DNA from: Axinella damicornis
Taxonomy: Eukaryota > Porifera > Demospongiae > Axinellida > Axinellidae
Reading direction: 5' to 3'
Length of the DNA stretch: 64,000 bases
Assembly: GCA_963931865.1 (NCBI GenBank)
Contig: OZ007507.1
Span: forward strand, 18,829,523-18,893,522
Shown piece by piece: positions 48,985 to 62,100 of this stretch; position 1 is the stretch's first letter; each line of letters starts with the position of its first letter. The notes under the pieces are model-generated. The model did no database searches. It saw only the letters and a program-made list of their open reading frames with translations, and had not been told where the DNA came from. Both the position numbers and the translations under genes were made by a program.

Positions 48985-51900
48985 CTGGAAGGAAGGTATG
49001 ATGGAAAAGTCATCTTTACCTACGCAGTTACCTATGCAATCATGTTTACCTACGCAGTCATGTTTATGTTTACCTACACACCAACTTACAATCCTCGTTG
49101 GGAGGTTGTGGTCCGGCGTACAATAAGATCTCTGCTGACTACATCTGAGAGATCCACAGCCAGAGGGATGACCACTGGGATGATCGGCACCACTGAGGAA
49201 AGAAATTCAGGAATTGGAAATGCATGTGACGGGTGTCCAATTGGCAATGTACATTTCACATCCCAATTTAAGATCCCCATTTCCCCGTCCATACGTAGTT
49301 ATTTGTGAGTGCATTGCTTGTAAATACTTACACCAGCAGACAAGTGACACAGCAATAATGAACTTGGTGGTGATGCGGACGAACACGATGACCAGCTTCT
49401 GGAACATGAGCACAGCCTCTGCCCCCATCCACATCACTGCCACCATGGTGAAGTAGTGGATTAAGACTGACACAACCACACAGCCTGCATACGGCTCTGA
49501 TTCGTCTGCTCTATCAATACCAGACACAAACACAATCAGCATGCAGAATAGGGCTATGCAGAGCTGGATGTGATACTTGGTGGCATCTCGCTCACGGAGT
49601 TTCCTGTACAACAAAGGATACATTAACACTAGGGTCAGTGAACATGAGACGGAGTGATACTCACTTGAACACAAGCAAGGTGATGATGGTAGCAACAATT
49701 CCAATGAGGGAAAGGACCGCCCCAATAATGGTAAGAACTTCCAGCACAGTTTCAATTGGACTAGGCTCACAATCCTGAAATCTTGAACAGATGTCCTGGG
49801 GATCGGAGCAACAGTAGGTGTCATACGTAGTATGTAGACTTTTTCCAACACCTCAATTCCAAGATGGTTGATAATTACTTGAAGCTCAGTAGGGCATGCT
49901 CGATAGTAAGTGATGAGAGAGAGAGAAATTAATCCACAGAAAAAATTCTGGGACCAGCTGGGATTCGAACCCAAGACCTTCTGGATACTAGTCAGATGCT
50001 CATACCATTACACATTACACTCTAGCTCAGATTCAAATCTCATACAATGTGATTACTTGCCTCGCTTGCTGCTCGGCAATTATATAGCTTAACAGTACAT
50101 ACGTACTTTGCTGAGTAAAATCCCAAGAGACACATTGGGGCTGTCCACTTGAGACGTTCTGCATGGAAAAAGTGAAAGACAGTTGCAAGGAAGTATACTC
50201 CTATCAGTGGCCTGCGTGTCTGTTCATAGAAATATGGCATGTGGTATGAGTTGCATTGCATCTTTAAAACTTGTCCCACTGTTCTGGGTAGTACATATAT
50301 ACAGTTGTCATCATTTGATTGTGATGATGCTTGAGCCTGGAAGCAATTGTAGGGGTACTCCCACACTCCTCCCTAAGTCACATCGAAGCTCCACACACAC
50401 AACATAATACACACCACCCACCTCCAGTTCTTCATTCAGTCGCAGCAAGATTCTGACAGGCTCTGCTAGTCCAACAAAATCCAGCCCAGGCCCTACTGTA
50501 GCTGCAAGCACTGGACTCCCCACAACAGTTGTTGAATTCGTTTCTGGATTTCTTGTGGCATTTCTGATTGGGAAGAGCACCCCAGTGTTGTAAACAGCAA
50601 AGAAGACTCCAACTTCATCTTGGCGAGTGATTAGCTGGAAAAGGGAGCCTGGTAGGAAAGCGGCCGCAGTTTCACCTGCACCGAGGGTGACAGGGCCAGT
50701 AGTTCCTGTCTGGCCGCTGGATGAGAAGCTTCTGCCAGTTGTGGCCAGCTCAGTTGGATTAATCTACAGTACACAGTGAAGGATGGCTGGTAATGGGTGT
50801 TCATCATCATGCAGGTCACAGAAATCAGAGTCACTGAGCATGTTCATACAGACAGAGACAGCACTACCAACTGGTAAGGCAATAACTAGCAATTAGAGGC
50901 CTCACACTTCCTGTCTAAATGCTGACTGGGCCCTTCAATTGGCTAAAATTGTTTACTCTGCACCGCAAGAGTGTACACCTCTGTGATTATAGGTCCCTTC
51001 GCAAGATGGTAGCTATTAAACTTACCAACTCAGCAACAAAGAGAATGGTTTCTGTCATGAAATTAAAGGTCTCGTTCCTTGACTGCTGAGCAAACGTACT
51101 CACAATTGTCTCAAAGGACTGCACAATACTGCAAGAATGGAACAAGGTTGATGACAGGTAAAAATGGTCAACTTTTAGCCACTGCATTGGATTATGATTG
51201 GGTGGTGTAAGGTGTAAGTTCATGATCATTTCCCAAGTGTGCTCACTTTGAAGAGTCTGTTTGCAGCACATCCACATTCCACTGCTGCAGGCCCTCCAAT
51301 ATGCGGACCAGTTCCCGAACCGTCTGGAGAGGGCGCGGTGTGGGAAGGGGAATGAACTCATGGCTACATACAGATGTCTGTTCACTCCCCCCCCCCCCCC
51401 CCCCCCCCCCCCTTGGGACCAGACCAAGAATTCGAACTGAGGCCCACACACTAACTGAGACTGTTTTAGCTGGCTAAATGTTCTTGTTGCAGTACTTCTG
51501 ACCATTCTGTTGCTGGATACACTGCGATAACACTTACGTAGTGCTGCAAGTACAGTATCTCAGTCTCGTACGTACCAGAACGTCATAACAATAGAAGTAC
51601 ATAACTCGATCGCCACGTGCTAGCTGATGTGAGCTAGCTACAGGACGATTATAATAATTTCCCACGTCGAGAGTGAGATGCGGTCACGGATTACAGGGAA
51701 ACCAGAAGCAGCGGCAGTGCAGTGCAGAGTGGTGAAGGTGCTACGAGAGCCCATCCAGGTAACTGAAAAACGACATTGAAAAATTTTTCCCCGCACTTTG
51801 CACGAACTGATCAGCACTACACACCTCTGTTCACTGCCTTCGCCAGCGCTTCGAAACCCCCTTTTCAAATTTGTGCTGCTGCTGATACCAGACCCCCAAA

Positions 51901-54900
51901 CATAGTAGCAATACACTTACTTCTTCTCTAACGATTGTGTTGTTATTGACGAGTGCTGCAGATCTTGCAAAGACATCTGCAACAGTGGCGAGGTTGCCTG
52001 TGGTCTGTTCCTGCTCACTAGTGGCTGCCCCCCTCACTGCTCCACTTACTGCTGTGATAGTTTGATCATAGTTGTCAACTGTGATATTGTCCTGCATAAA
52101 TAGACCATGGAATTTGCAAGTGTCCATGCTACGAATTATAACAGAAACCTTAAGTCCAATTTGTTTACCAGGTCAAAGTGACTAGGATACAGCATTATGC
52201 ATGCAACAGGCACTAGCAACAACTCCACAATGACCAGGTATATATGCCAAAATGGCACGTTTTGGAAACCATTTTCTTATTTTTCTACCAACGATGACAT
52301 GCCATTTAAGCGGCAGAAACAGCACTCCTGTTCTGTAGGGTGACTGATGTGTGCCATTGTCAAAATAGACACGTCACACTACACTAAGAATCTGGCTTAG
52401 AAGTGTCCACACGTGCAGCTGCATCTTGTCCAAGCCAAACTCAAGAATGTACTCTGCTATATCTTGTCAGCCCTCTGTGATACTTGCACCAAGCTCCCTA
52501 CTACATGTACATATGTTGTGCACAAATGTCTCAGCAACTACTTCCCTGATATCAAGGGCCTCCAGAATCAAACAATGGCCACCTGTTGAACCCAAGAGCC
52601 TGTGGTTATATGACATCATTATTGGTCTCCTATGCTATTTCGTTTGGCATATATCTGCCTAGGGTCCTCCCACCTCCACCATCTACCACACTGATACTCA
52701 CCGTGTTGATGGAGCTGATTGAGATGCAGAGAGAGAGATCAACACTGTCCCAGATGCCGAGTGGGTTGCAGGTTCTGTTGACAATGGTTGTGGTGTTGGG
52801 ACAAGGCAAAGACCTGGTGATCCCAACAGGAGTTGGTGGCCACAGGAATAACCCTGTGGTCTCTTCACGACAGATTACTGCAGATACGGCGAGGTGGATC
52901 GTGTGTAGGGGTTAAGAGAATGGAGACAAGAGTTAGGCAATATGATCATGACTCCTAGCCAAACGACAGGACAATATTAAGATAGGAAGCATGACATCGG
53001 TGAAATCACACAATTTTGCTCATGAATAAGTAATGAGATGACGTCACTCGTATACAGTTATATAGAGTTATTAATCTGTTTACGTTTTCCCATGGCGACA
53101 ACCGGAATAAAAAAGGGAGGGGAGGCTTCTCTCTTTGATGCGGCTAGCGGCCCTTTCAAGTTTCAAATCGGTACTCTGATGTGGCCGTGCGGTACTTTGA
53201 AGATTTGTTACAACACTTTTTTTTAAAGTAAGGAGCTATTCTAGTTTATTGAATGTAGCGATGGGCTATATATCTGAGTGTGAATAGCTAGGTCGAGTGA
53301 GCAGAATGTTTGTTGGGCTGCTGAAGTGGCCGAAGAACAGCCTGGAAAGTGAACAGCCTCCGACAGCTCCCTGGCCAAGGTACTCTGGAGAGTTGACCTT
53401 TCGGCATTACAGGCCCCGCCCAATTTCATGTTAGGGCGAATTTGGCTGGTTTGGTAGCTGGACTGGGCTGGTGGGAGGTTGACCTTTTGAAAAGTGGCCT
53501 TGGCTTTAGTCGGTTTTAGTTGGTGTGCGTGGAATTTTTTTTTTGAAAGTCTATAGCTAGCTAGGGTAGCCAAACCTCTGTTTTTGAGGGCGGCAGTGAG
53601 TTTTGGGCTGTAGCCTGCAACTGAGGAGAGCAGGTGGTAAATCCATACGTAGTTTTTTGGCCACTTTTGTGTGTGTATTCATGATTCGGAGATCGCTGTA
53701 CCCATGTTTCCTACCTTACAGTGATCTCCGAAACCAAGTTGATGGACAAATGGGCAGCATCAAAGCGTACACAAGTTTCAGCAATAGTTTAAACCAAGTT
53801 GATGGACAAATGGGCAGCATCAAAGCGTACACAAGTTTCAGCAATAGTTTGCATCAAACTGCTCCCTCTGCTTGAAAAAGGCCTAGAACTCAATTTTAAG
53901 GCCCTCTACTAAACTGAAAATTTGGACCCTCTCCAAGGTCCCACCCACACTCTGACCCCATCATCAATACACACACAATAGTGGCCAAAAAACCACGTAT
54001 GGCATTACAAAACATGGCCATAGAGTTGTGTGACATTCACACTAATTGTCACTTGTAATAAATAATTGGCATAATTGGTAAATAATTGACAATATAAACA
54101 CTATGACCTTTGCACCCATGCTGTTGCAACAAAGAGATGGCCGCCACACACTACAACACTAGGGGGAGGAAGGTACACAACAAACTGCTGAGCAGTCCTT
54201 GGCCAAAGATGCCTCAACTGAGGAGGAGAAAGGTGGAAGACCAGCTGTATCCAGTTGAAATCACTCTTCCACACTTGATTTTTGTTGATTGAATCCTTGC
54301 AGCATCTTGCAGTGCCTTATTCTACTTTCTGATAATTTCCAAGTTCACAAGCAAGTTGTGCGTCTTCAGCAATGAGTGTAGAGCGTATTTCAGTGGGTTT
54401 AAAGTTGATGTCCCGGCTGCTCTTGAGCCACCTTTCAATCAAGATCTTTCTTTGGCGGGAGTTCTGACGAGACAAGGCCCTACCCATACGCCAGAACTCT
54501 GCCTTAAGCAGAGAGTGAAGTCTTCCATTAGATTGCGGTTGGAAGGGAGATTTCATTGTGGCCTTCCTCATTACAAGGTCCAGCTTTCTATCGAGAGAAG
54601 AGGTAGACAAAAGCTTGTCCTCACTAAATTCGAATTCACCGTCCAAAGAGGGGTCTACTGTTAGGATTCCATGCACGTCGGGCTCTGAAACAGTGTATAA
54701 ATGGCGGGGGGAAAGGTGTGATGCAGTATAAAACACCACAGACTTTAAAAGGAAGCCTTTGAAACTTTAAATCATGCATTAATAGCTCACTTGTTTACTG
54801 AAACTTTGATATCACCAGCCATTTCCTCGAATGTCGCAGCTTATTCCACAGCGCAAAAATATGATCTTGGTATCAGCAGAAAGCTCAAAAACTGCTGATT

Positions 54901-56081
54901 TCAATTTTACCCGTACCGTTATGATAGAGGCAATCTTGAGCAAACTACATAGGGTTTTACCAAATAGGCATGTCCCCGCGCGCGCCGCCCCATAGTGTTA
55001 GCATAGCAGTGTAGCGTGGAATAGGTAAGACAAACGGTCGATGTCGCAGTGTTCCGAGCAATGTGCGACGTTACAACAGCGATCACAGGACTATGTAAGG
55101 ACTAGTCTTACCTTTTGTAACCGTACTATGTTAAAAAATAATATTAGTTTCAAGAGAATAAACAAAATGCAGAGATAGGAATGGTTTTCAGCACTCTTTC
55201 TTCTCTGCAGGGTACTGCGTGGGCGATCAATGTTCGCTTGTAATTGCCAATTATTAGCTGGAATGTCCTACATGTCTTGTAATGATTTACCACTTGCTCT
55301 CCTCAGTTGCAGGCTACAGCCCAAAACTCACTGCCGCCCTCAAAAACAGAGGTTTGGCTACCCTAGGCTTTCAAAAAAAATTCCACACACACCAACTAAA
55401 ACCGACCAAAGCCAAGGCCAGTTTCCAAAAGGTCAACCTACCCCCTGCAAAACTAGGTATGCTTTCCACATTCACCTCTCCGTTACCGAGTTTTGGCCAC
55501 ACATCTACTCCCTCTCACCAGCCCAGTCCAGCTACCAAACCAGCCAAATTCGCCCTAACACGAAAATGGGCGGGGCCTGTAATGCCGAAAGGTCAACTCT
55601 CTAGAGTACCTTGGCCAGGGAGCTGTCGGATGCTGTTCACTTTCCAGGCTGTTCTTCGGCCACTTCAGCACCCGCCCCCTTATGAACACATTTCGGTTAC
55701 CGATAATTAAGCGCATGTGCAAACAGTGGAAACCAGGCCCTTTTCTCCTCTCTCTCTCAGGCCTGGGAACGGGGCTACTGGTACACGTGTGTGACATGCC
55801 CTCACCTGGTGCCCTGACCTGCAGAGCCCACGAGGTCTGGATTGTGTTGACCACGTTGCTGACAAAGCACTGGTACATGCCGGTGTGTGCCACTGCTAGG
55901 GTGGGGATGTCCAGAGTGCCCCCACTGATTGAGATCACATCGTTCACAGTGAGTGGCATTCCGTTGAAGTACCAGGTCACTTCAGGTGTGGGGATCCCGG
56001 ACGTCCCACAGGTGAAAGTGATTGACCCTCCCACCAGCTGCTCCAGGTCATTAGTAGGCTGCATCGTGATTCGTGGGAAGG

Positions 56082-56148
<67 letters not shown>

Positions 56149-59100
56149 TAACAACTACAGTACTACACAACATTGAACTGTCTCAGCACCTACCAAGAAC
56201 TGTGAGTGTGGCCCGGCTTGTGTTGGTCTGTCCATCACCAACCAAAGGACAGCTCACTTCAAATGTCACACTTTCTGCTACTGAAGGAATGTTGTCCTCC
56301 ATTCTTGGTATGGTTTCCTCAATAACACCTCCAACCTCCTGTGATAGGATAAGGGTCTGGCCAGGTGTGGGGGCTGTTTGTCTTCGTTGGCAGGTGACCA
56401 GACCAAATATGGTAACTCCTGTCCCAGCACCAGCTATGTACGACCACTGCACAGTACCAGGGCCTCCTCCCACGAGGGTTAGCGTCCTGTCCACAAAGCT
56501 CTTGTAAATCATGATCTCATTAGACCCAAGTGTGGGATCCAGATCATAAGTAGTGGGACTACGCATGGTCTCGTGAAAGCGAACATTGGTCACAGAACAG
56601 TAGTAGTTTGTATTGACCTGTGCAGTTGTTAGTGTTCTGATCAGGAGGTAGCGGCCATTGTCCAGGAAACGTAGAAGATTGTTAGTTGTAACCTCAGTCA
56701 AGGGCATATCATTCTCATCAAACCACTGAATTTGGGGAGGAGGGCTGGCATCTCGGACACGGCACTCCAGTGCTACATTGCCATTTTCACCAGTTGCAAC
56801 ACTGACCACTTCGACACCACTTGGACCATCAAATCCATCAAAATCTGAGGGCATAACACACATGACCATCCAACACCCACTCTCCTCCCCTCCCACAACA
56901 CCCCACTCCCTCCCCTCCCACTCACATGCGTACGAGACGGTGGCTGTTCTGCTGCGGATGGTTCCGAAGGTGTTGTTGGCAGTGCAGTAGTAGGACAAAC
57001 CCCCTCGTGTTGCGTCCTCCCCCTCTGTGATGTTCTCAATGAGTAGGGAGCCATCTGCCATTACCACCTCGTTACCCAGGGGTTGTGGCTGCTCCCCACG
57101 GAACCAAGTGATGTTAGGGGAAGGGTCTCCTGTAGCTGTACACTGGAGAGACAGCGAGGCATTGTTACCAGCCGCGTCCAGGGCAAAGACTACCACGTCC
57201 TGGGGCTCCTGGGTGAATGTCGGGGGCGTGCCAGTGACTGCACGGGGGAGAGAATGTGATCGCGAGCAGGTTTACTCCGCTGGAATGCAATTAGGAAGCC
57301 ACACTCTTCCCTGCTCTTGAGCAAAACCTGAAGTTTGTCGACGTTCACAGCCAAGAAGAGAGCTGTGGACACTGTTCGTATATTTTTAGCCAAAATGAAC
57401 GGTAATATAAGGGCGAATGGCATTAAACATACCCTAGATAAGGTTCCCATCGGTTTTCACGCTCAAAACTTCACACAGAACTGCACACAGCCATGCTTTC
57501 CCCATTCGTGATTCTGACCACACCCACTCGTTAACGTGTACGCGATCACGATTCACTCAGTTAATTTGCTAAACTTGCTCTGTAGCCGGTTGTGAGTAGC
57601 AGCAAATTTTACGGAGAGAGTGCATGGGAGGGCCTGAAGTCTGGTTAAAACAACCCTTCTCTTTTACTAAGGATATATCACCTCAACTGTGCCCGACCCA
57701 CTACCTTCAGTTGCATTTCAGTGCTTCCTCCACCATGGTGATCAAGGAATGCGCACACAAGTGCAGCCTATACTTTGATCATATTAGTAGCTATCGGATA
57801 GGAAAACCTAGTAGTCTAGGCCTGTTGAGATAACCTACGTCAAATTTCTTAGTCAAGAGAAGTATAGGAATGCTATAGAAGTGCATGCAGCAGCACTGCA
57901 CACTACTAGCAATTCTCAACAAATGTGCATTATTTACACTGCTTGACCACTATAGGTCCTCTGAATAGACATACAGATGGGTAAACAATTAAGGGTAAGT
58001 CACGTACCTACAATTACAAAATGTTAGAAGTGACGCTGCACAACATTTGTGGCATGCTGTGGACCCATTCTTTCATCACCGGTACCACAGTGGAGGATGC
58101 ACTGAATGCAACTCTGGTGCCCAGAGCCTGGTTTCACTTTTTACGCGTGCCTAGAAGTATTCTAGTGCTTGCACAATACTTTAGGTCATGCAGTTGAACA
58201 CTTGCTACTTGTACAGCACCACATGCCATCCAGCAGAATGAGAGAGTTTAGGTGACACTGTACTGCATGATGCTTACCTGCAGATATGGAAGGTGAGGGA
58301 GAAGGGGGAGGGGGTGTTGGACCTTCTGTGATATTCACTGTCTCAGATTGCACAACACTTTGCAGACCAATTCTTCCATCGCTCTCCAAGTCAAATACTG
58401 AAACAACATATGCTCCAGGTTGTAGGGTGTTTTCCACGTGAACAGCAGTCAGAGCTAGCACAGACCCAAACACGAGGTTTCGAGTCGCATTCCTCCGCAC
58501 CTCAGCATTAGAATTTTGTTCGCTAATGATGATGTGGCAACCTTGTCCATTTGATCCTTCTGCAAAACGGCACATGACTGAGATGGTTCCTGGGCCCGCA
58601 AGTATAGCCACTTCCTGCACATCAAATGTCGCTGTTTGTATGCGTGTAGAAAGAGTTTAATTATGTCTGTCATACTAACTAACTACAACATCTCCTACCT
58701 CACTATGCTGGCTAACATTGTTACATACACGAAACAAAGGAACACACTAGTTTGTCGTACATACAGCCAACAGCAATCAATAAATTCCATAGAGATGCGA
58801 AGGAACCGATCAAAGTCTTGGATTGGAATCCACTAGTGCACTATAGTAATTGGTGTCGATAGCAAGAATGCTTAGCATTGCATTCCCGTGAGGTGTATCA
58901 TTCACCACAGCATGTATAAGTTTACTTACTGAACTGTATCAATCCAGTGGAGCCTACACTGCCCAGCACATTGACAGTGATGAGTCGTGCAGTGTAGACA
59001 TCATTAGGTGCCAGGTTAGACTCAATGGAGACAGTTAACATGCTTGAGTTAATGATAGCCGGTATCAATGGTCCATGCACCACTGTCTCCATAGAGGAGA

Positions 59101-62100
59101 TTGGGGTAGTCTCCACTGTGTAAATGTTAAGGCAGTTGGCACTTCCAGAACCCTATGTGCAAAGAACAGCATAACGAAAGTAAAAGCATAATAGATTATG
59201 ATAGTTGCCAAATGTTGATCCCCAAACCTACCTCAGTGAAACTGAAGGTTACAACTGGGCTATCTTGGGCTTGAAATGAGATCGCACTCCCGACATTATC
59301 CCCGCTAACACTTTCAGGCTCTGTCGATTCAGAATCAATGGTTATTCAACATGAGACATTGAGTTTAGTAACATGACGTTATACCTGTTGAGGGATCACA
59401 AGGTTCATGAAGTGCAACACCTGCATTGCTCTCTCCCACCACATTCACAGCTGTTACACTGAACTGGATTGGAATACGCAAGTTTGGAAAGACATACTCG
59501 AGCTCAGTTGTGTTTATGCACACGTCAGTGAGATTAGTGCAAATCCTGTAGCCGCTGATGTCTGGCTCAATGTCTGTTAAGTTCAAAGATGCTGGAGGTT
59601 CCCAAGAAAGTCTCTTGTGAGAAAGATCGTCAACCGCAATAGTCAAGTTGAAGGGAGGAGCCAATATACCTGCATGGTGACAGTTTAGAGACATGCAGTA
59701 CACGAGGTTTGACCATAGATAATAGAGCGCTCTATTATCTATGGTTTGACACAAACCATAGATAATACATCCACCTGCTACAACAGGTGGATGGGGCATG
59801 GAATACAGTTGCTGTGCAAACTGCGTGGAAGTTGGAGCCAGCTTACATGTATGAGGATAAAGATACCGCTGCTCAACAACGTCGAGACAGTGTGGACTGC
59901 ACCGACACAACAGCAACAACTGTAGAAAACCCTACCCTAGACAATGCACTGGCAGCTGGTATTGATCATCCTACAATCCAGACATCCGAGGACAATGAAC
60001 AATCTCCAATCACAATGGATCTCACAAATTCAGACCATGCACCTGTCCCTTTAGAAGCTCCAACTACTCCAGCCCCTTTAGATACAACTTCTCTGGTCCA
60101 GTAGGTTATCCTAACATGGAGGGCGTGAGCTCTCAACCTAGAAGTAATTCTGTTTACCGTTTGTGCGCTGATCAAAATTTGTCAATTCTGTTCTACAATG
60201 CCAGGAGTTTGCTACCAAAGTTTGACGAACTGCTTGCTCTGTGTGATGAAAATCATCCAGGAGTGGTGTGTGTTGTTGAAACATGGCTGGGTGAGGAAAT
60301 TACTGACTCGGAAATCTCATTACCAGATTATCAATTGTACCGTCTTGATCGCAACAGACATGGTGGTGGAGTATTAATGTATGTACATAAAGACTATTTT
60401 TGTAAAGTTCTCCTTGCAGGCCCTGCTCAGTTGGAATTTTTATTTATTTCTATTTATAAGAATTGTCACAAAGTTAATATTGGTATTTTTTATAGACCAC
60501 CTAGTTCCCCTGTTTCTGTAATGGATAACCTTTTCTCAGTTTTGGAGGGCCTTGATGCATCTTGTTTTTCAAACTTTGTACTTTTAGGAGATTTCAATAT
60601 TGATTTTTATAACCCTCTCCACCCCTTGTACTCCAAACTCACTAATCTAATGCAACTATTCTCTTTAACACAGGTAATCCAAGGTACAACTCACAGCTCC
60701 AGCAGTGGCCGAGAATCACTACTTGACTTAGCACTGGTATCCACCCCTGAACAGCTGGAGGAAAGCTCAACTATACCCCCTATTGCTAACTCGGACCATA
60801 ATGGTCTCCTTCTTCAATGGAATTGGAAACTTTTGTCCAACTGCACTAGACCAACTGCACGAACCATATGGAAGTACTCTCATGCAGACTTTGGCAGAGC
60901 GAACGAATTACTGGCTGATGTTGACTGGGAACAATTGCTGGATACCCCGGATGTAGATCTAGCTCTACAAAATTGGGAAAGCAGTTTCATGTCTATCATG
61001 GAAAACTGTATCCCAAAGTGTACTTTACCAAGACGCAAAAATCTTCCTTGGCTATCAAAGAACTTAAAACGAGCAATGCAAAAGCGGAACACTTTATTCA
61101 AAAAAGCAAAGTCATCAGGGTCAGCTGTGCTGCAGAGAAAATACAAGCGAATGCGAAATAAAGTAACAGCTATATTGAGAAACTCAAAACAGTCATTCTT
61201 TGCAAGAAACATCAACAATGGATCCAAAAAAAAGTTTTGGAAGACAATGAAGTACCTTAGGAAAGATCAATCCACAATTCCATCTCTGCAGTCAGGTGAC
61301 GCCCGTGCAGATAATGACCTAGACAAAGCTAACATGTTAAACAATTATTTCTCTCAATGCTTCAATACATCACTGCCACCTCTCTCTGAGTCTACAGCTA
61401 CTGAACACCTGGATTTTAGTGAAGGAAGCTCAGAAAATCTGCTATGCACAGAGGACGATGTTCTGGGCCTTCTGCAATCAATAGATGTTTCTAAAGCAAG
61501 TGGTCAGGACCGAATCTCTGGTAGGATGCTAAAAGCCACTGCTGCAAGCATTGCTGCCCCAATCACCAAACTGTTCAACATGTCAATTTTGGCCGGCTGT
61601 TTTCCAACAACGTGGAAGCGATCTAATATTGTGCCCATTCCCAAATCCGGGGACAAAGGAAACCCAGCTAACTATAGGCCGATTTCTCTACTGCCAGTGC
61701 TAAGCAAACTCCTGGAGAAGCACATTGCTAATCTTTTGCTGCAGCAACTAACGGAGGCACGGTCAATCTTTGCTACACAGTGGGGATTCCAGTGTGGAAA
61801 ATCCACAGTCACTGCTCTACTGGAGACGACTCATAACTGGTTTGAGATGCTGGAAAAAGGAAATGAAGTTGGCGCTGTGTTCTTTGATTTTAGGAAAGCG
61901 TTCGATTCGGTACCTCATCGTGCTCTGTTAGAGAAACTGGAGAACCTACAAGTCAATCATATACTTATAAAATGGATTCACAGTTACCTCACAGATAGGA
62001 AGCAGCAGGTGGTGGTAAATGGCAGTTCATCAAACCCTCTCCCTGTGCTATCTGGAGTCCCGCAGGGCTCAGTGCTTGGGCCACTGTTATTCCTGACATA

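Larger units (their letters stand above)
53318..55672. mobile_element. 2.35 kb element with terminal inverted repeats of about 330 bp
   Basis: The segment 53,318-53,645 (from GCTGAAGTGGCCGAAGAACA) is repeated inverted at 55,297-55,672 (ending TTCTTCGGCCACTTCAGC). Similarity is high along the arms, including GCCGCCCTCAAAAACAGAGG. Inside are a directly repeated 60-mer and one open frame. I do not recognise the superfamily. It lies in the intron between the last Ig exon and the HRM exon. Confidence 0.75.

Noticed and set aside
48604..49308. 234-codon plus-strand frame
   Set aside because: Antisense to the receptor exons for TM4-TM7. No independent features.
49207..49974. 255-codon minus-strand frame through the receptor's TM region
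   Set aside because: Its two ends run through introns, and part is out of frame with TM1. The spliced exons with matching phases explain the region better.
49949..50025. A functional tRNA gene on the minus strand
   Set aside because: The T arm and B box are good, but the acceptor stem does not pair and the D arm is degenerate. A SINE or decayed tRNA fits better.
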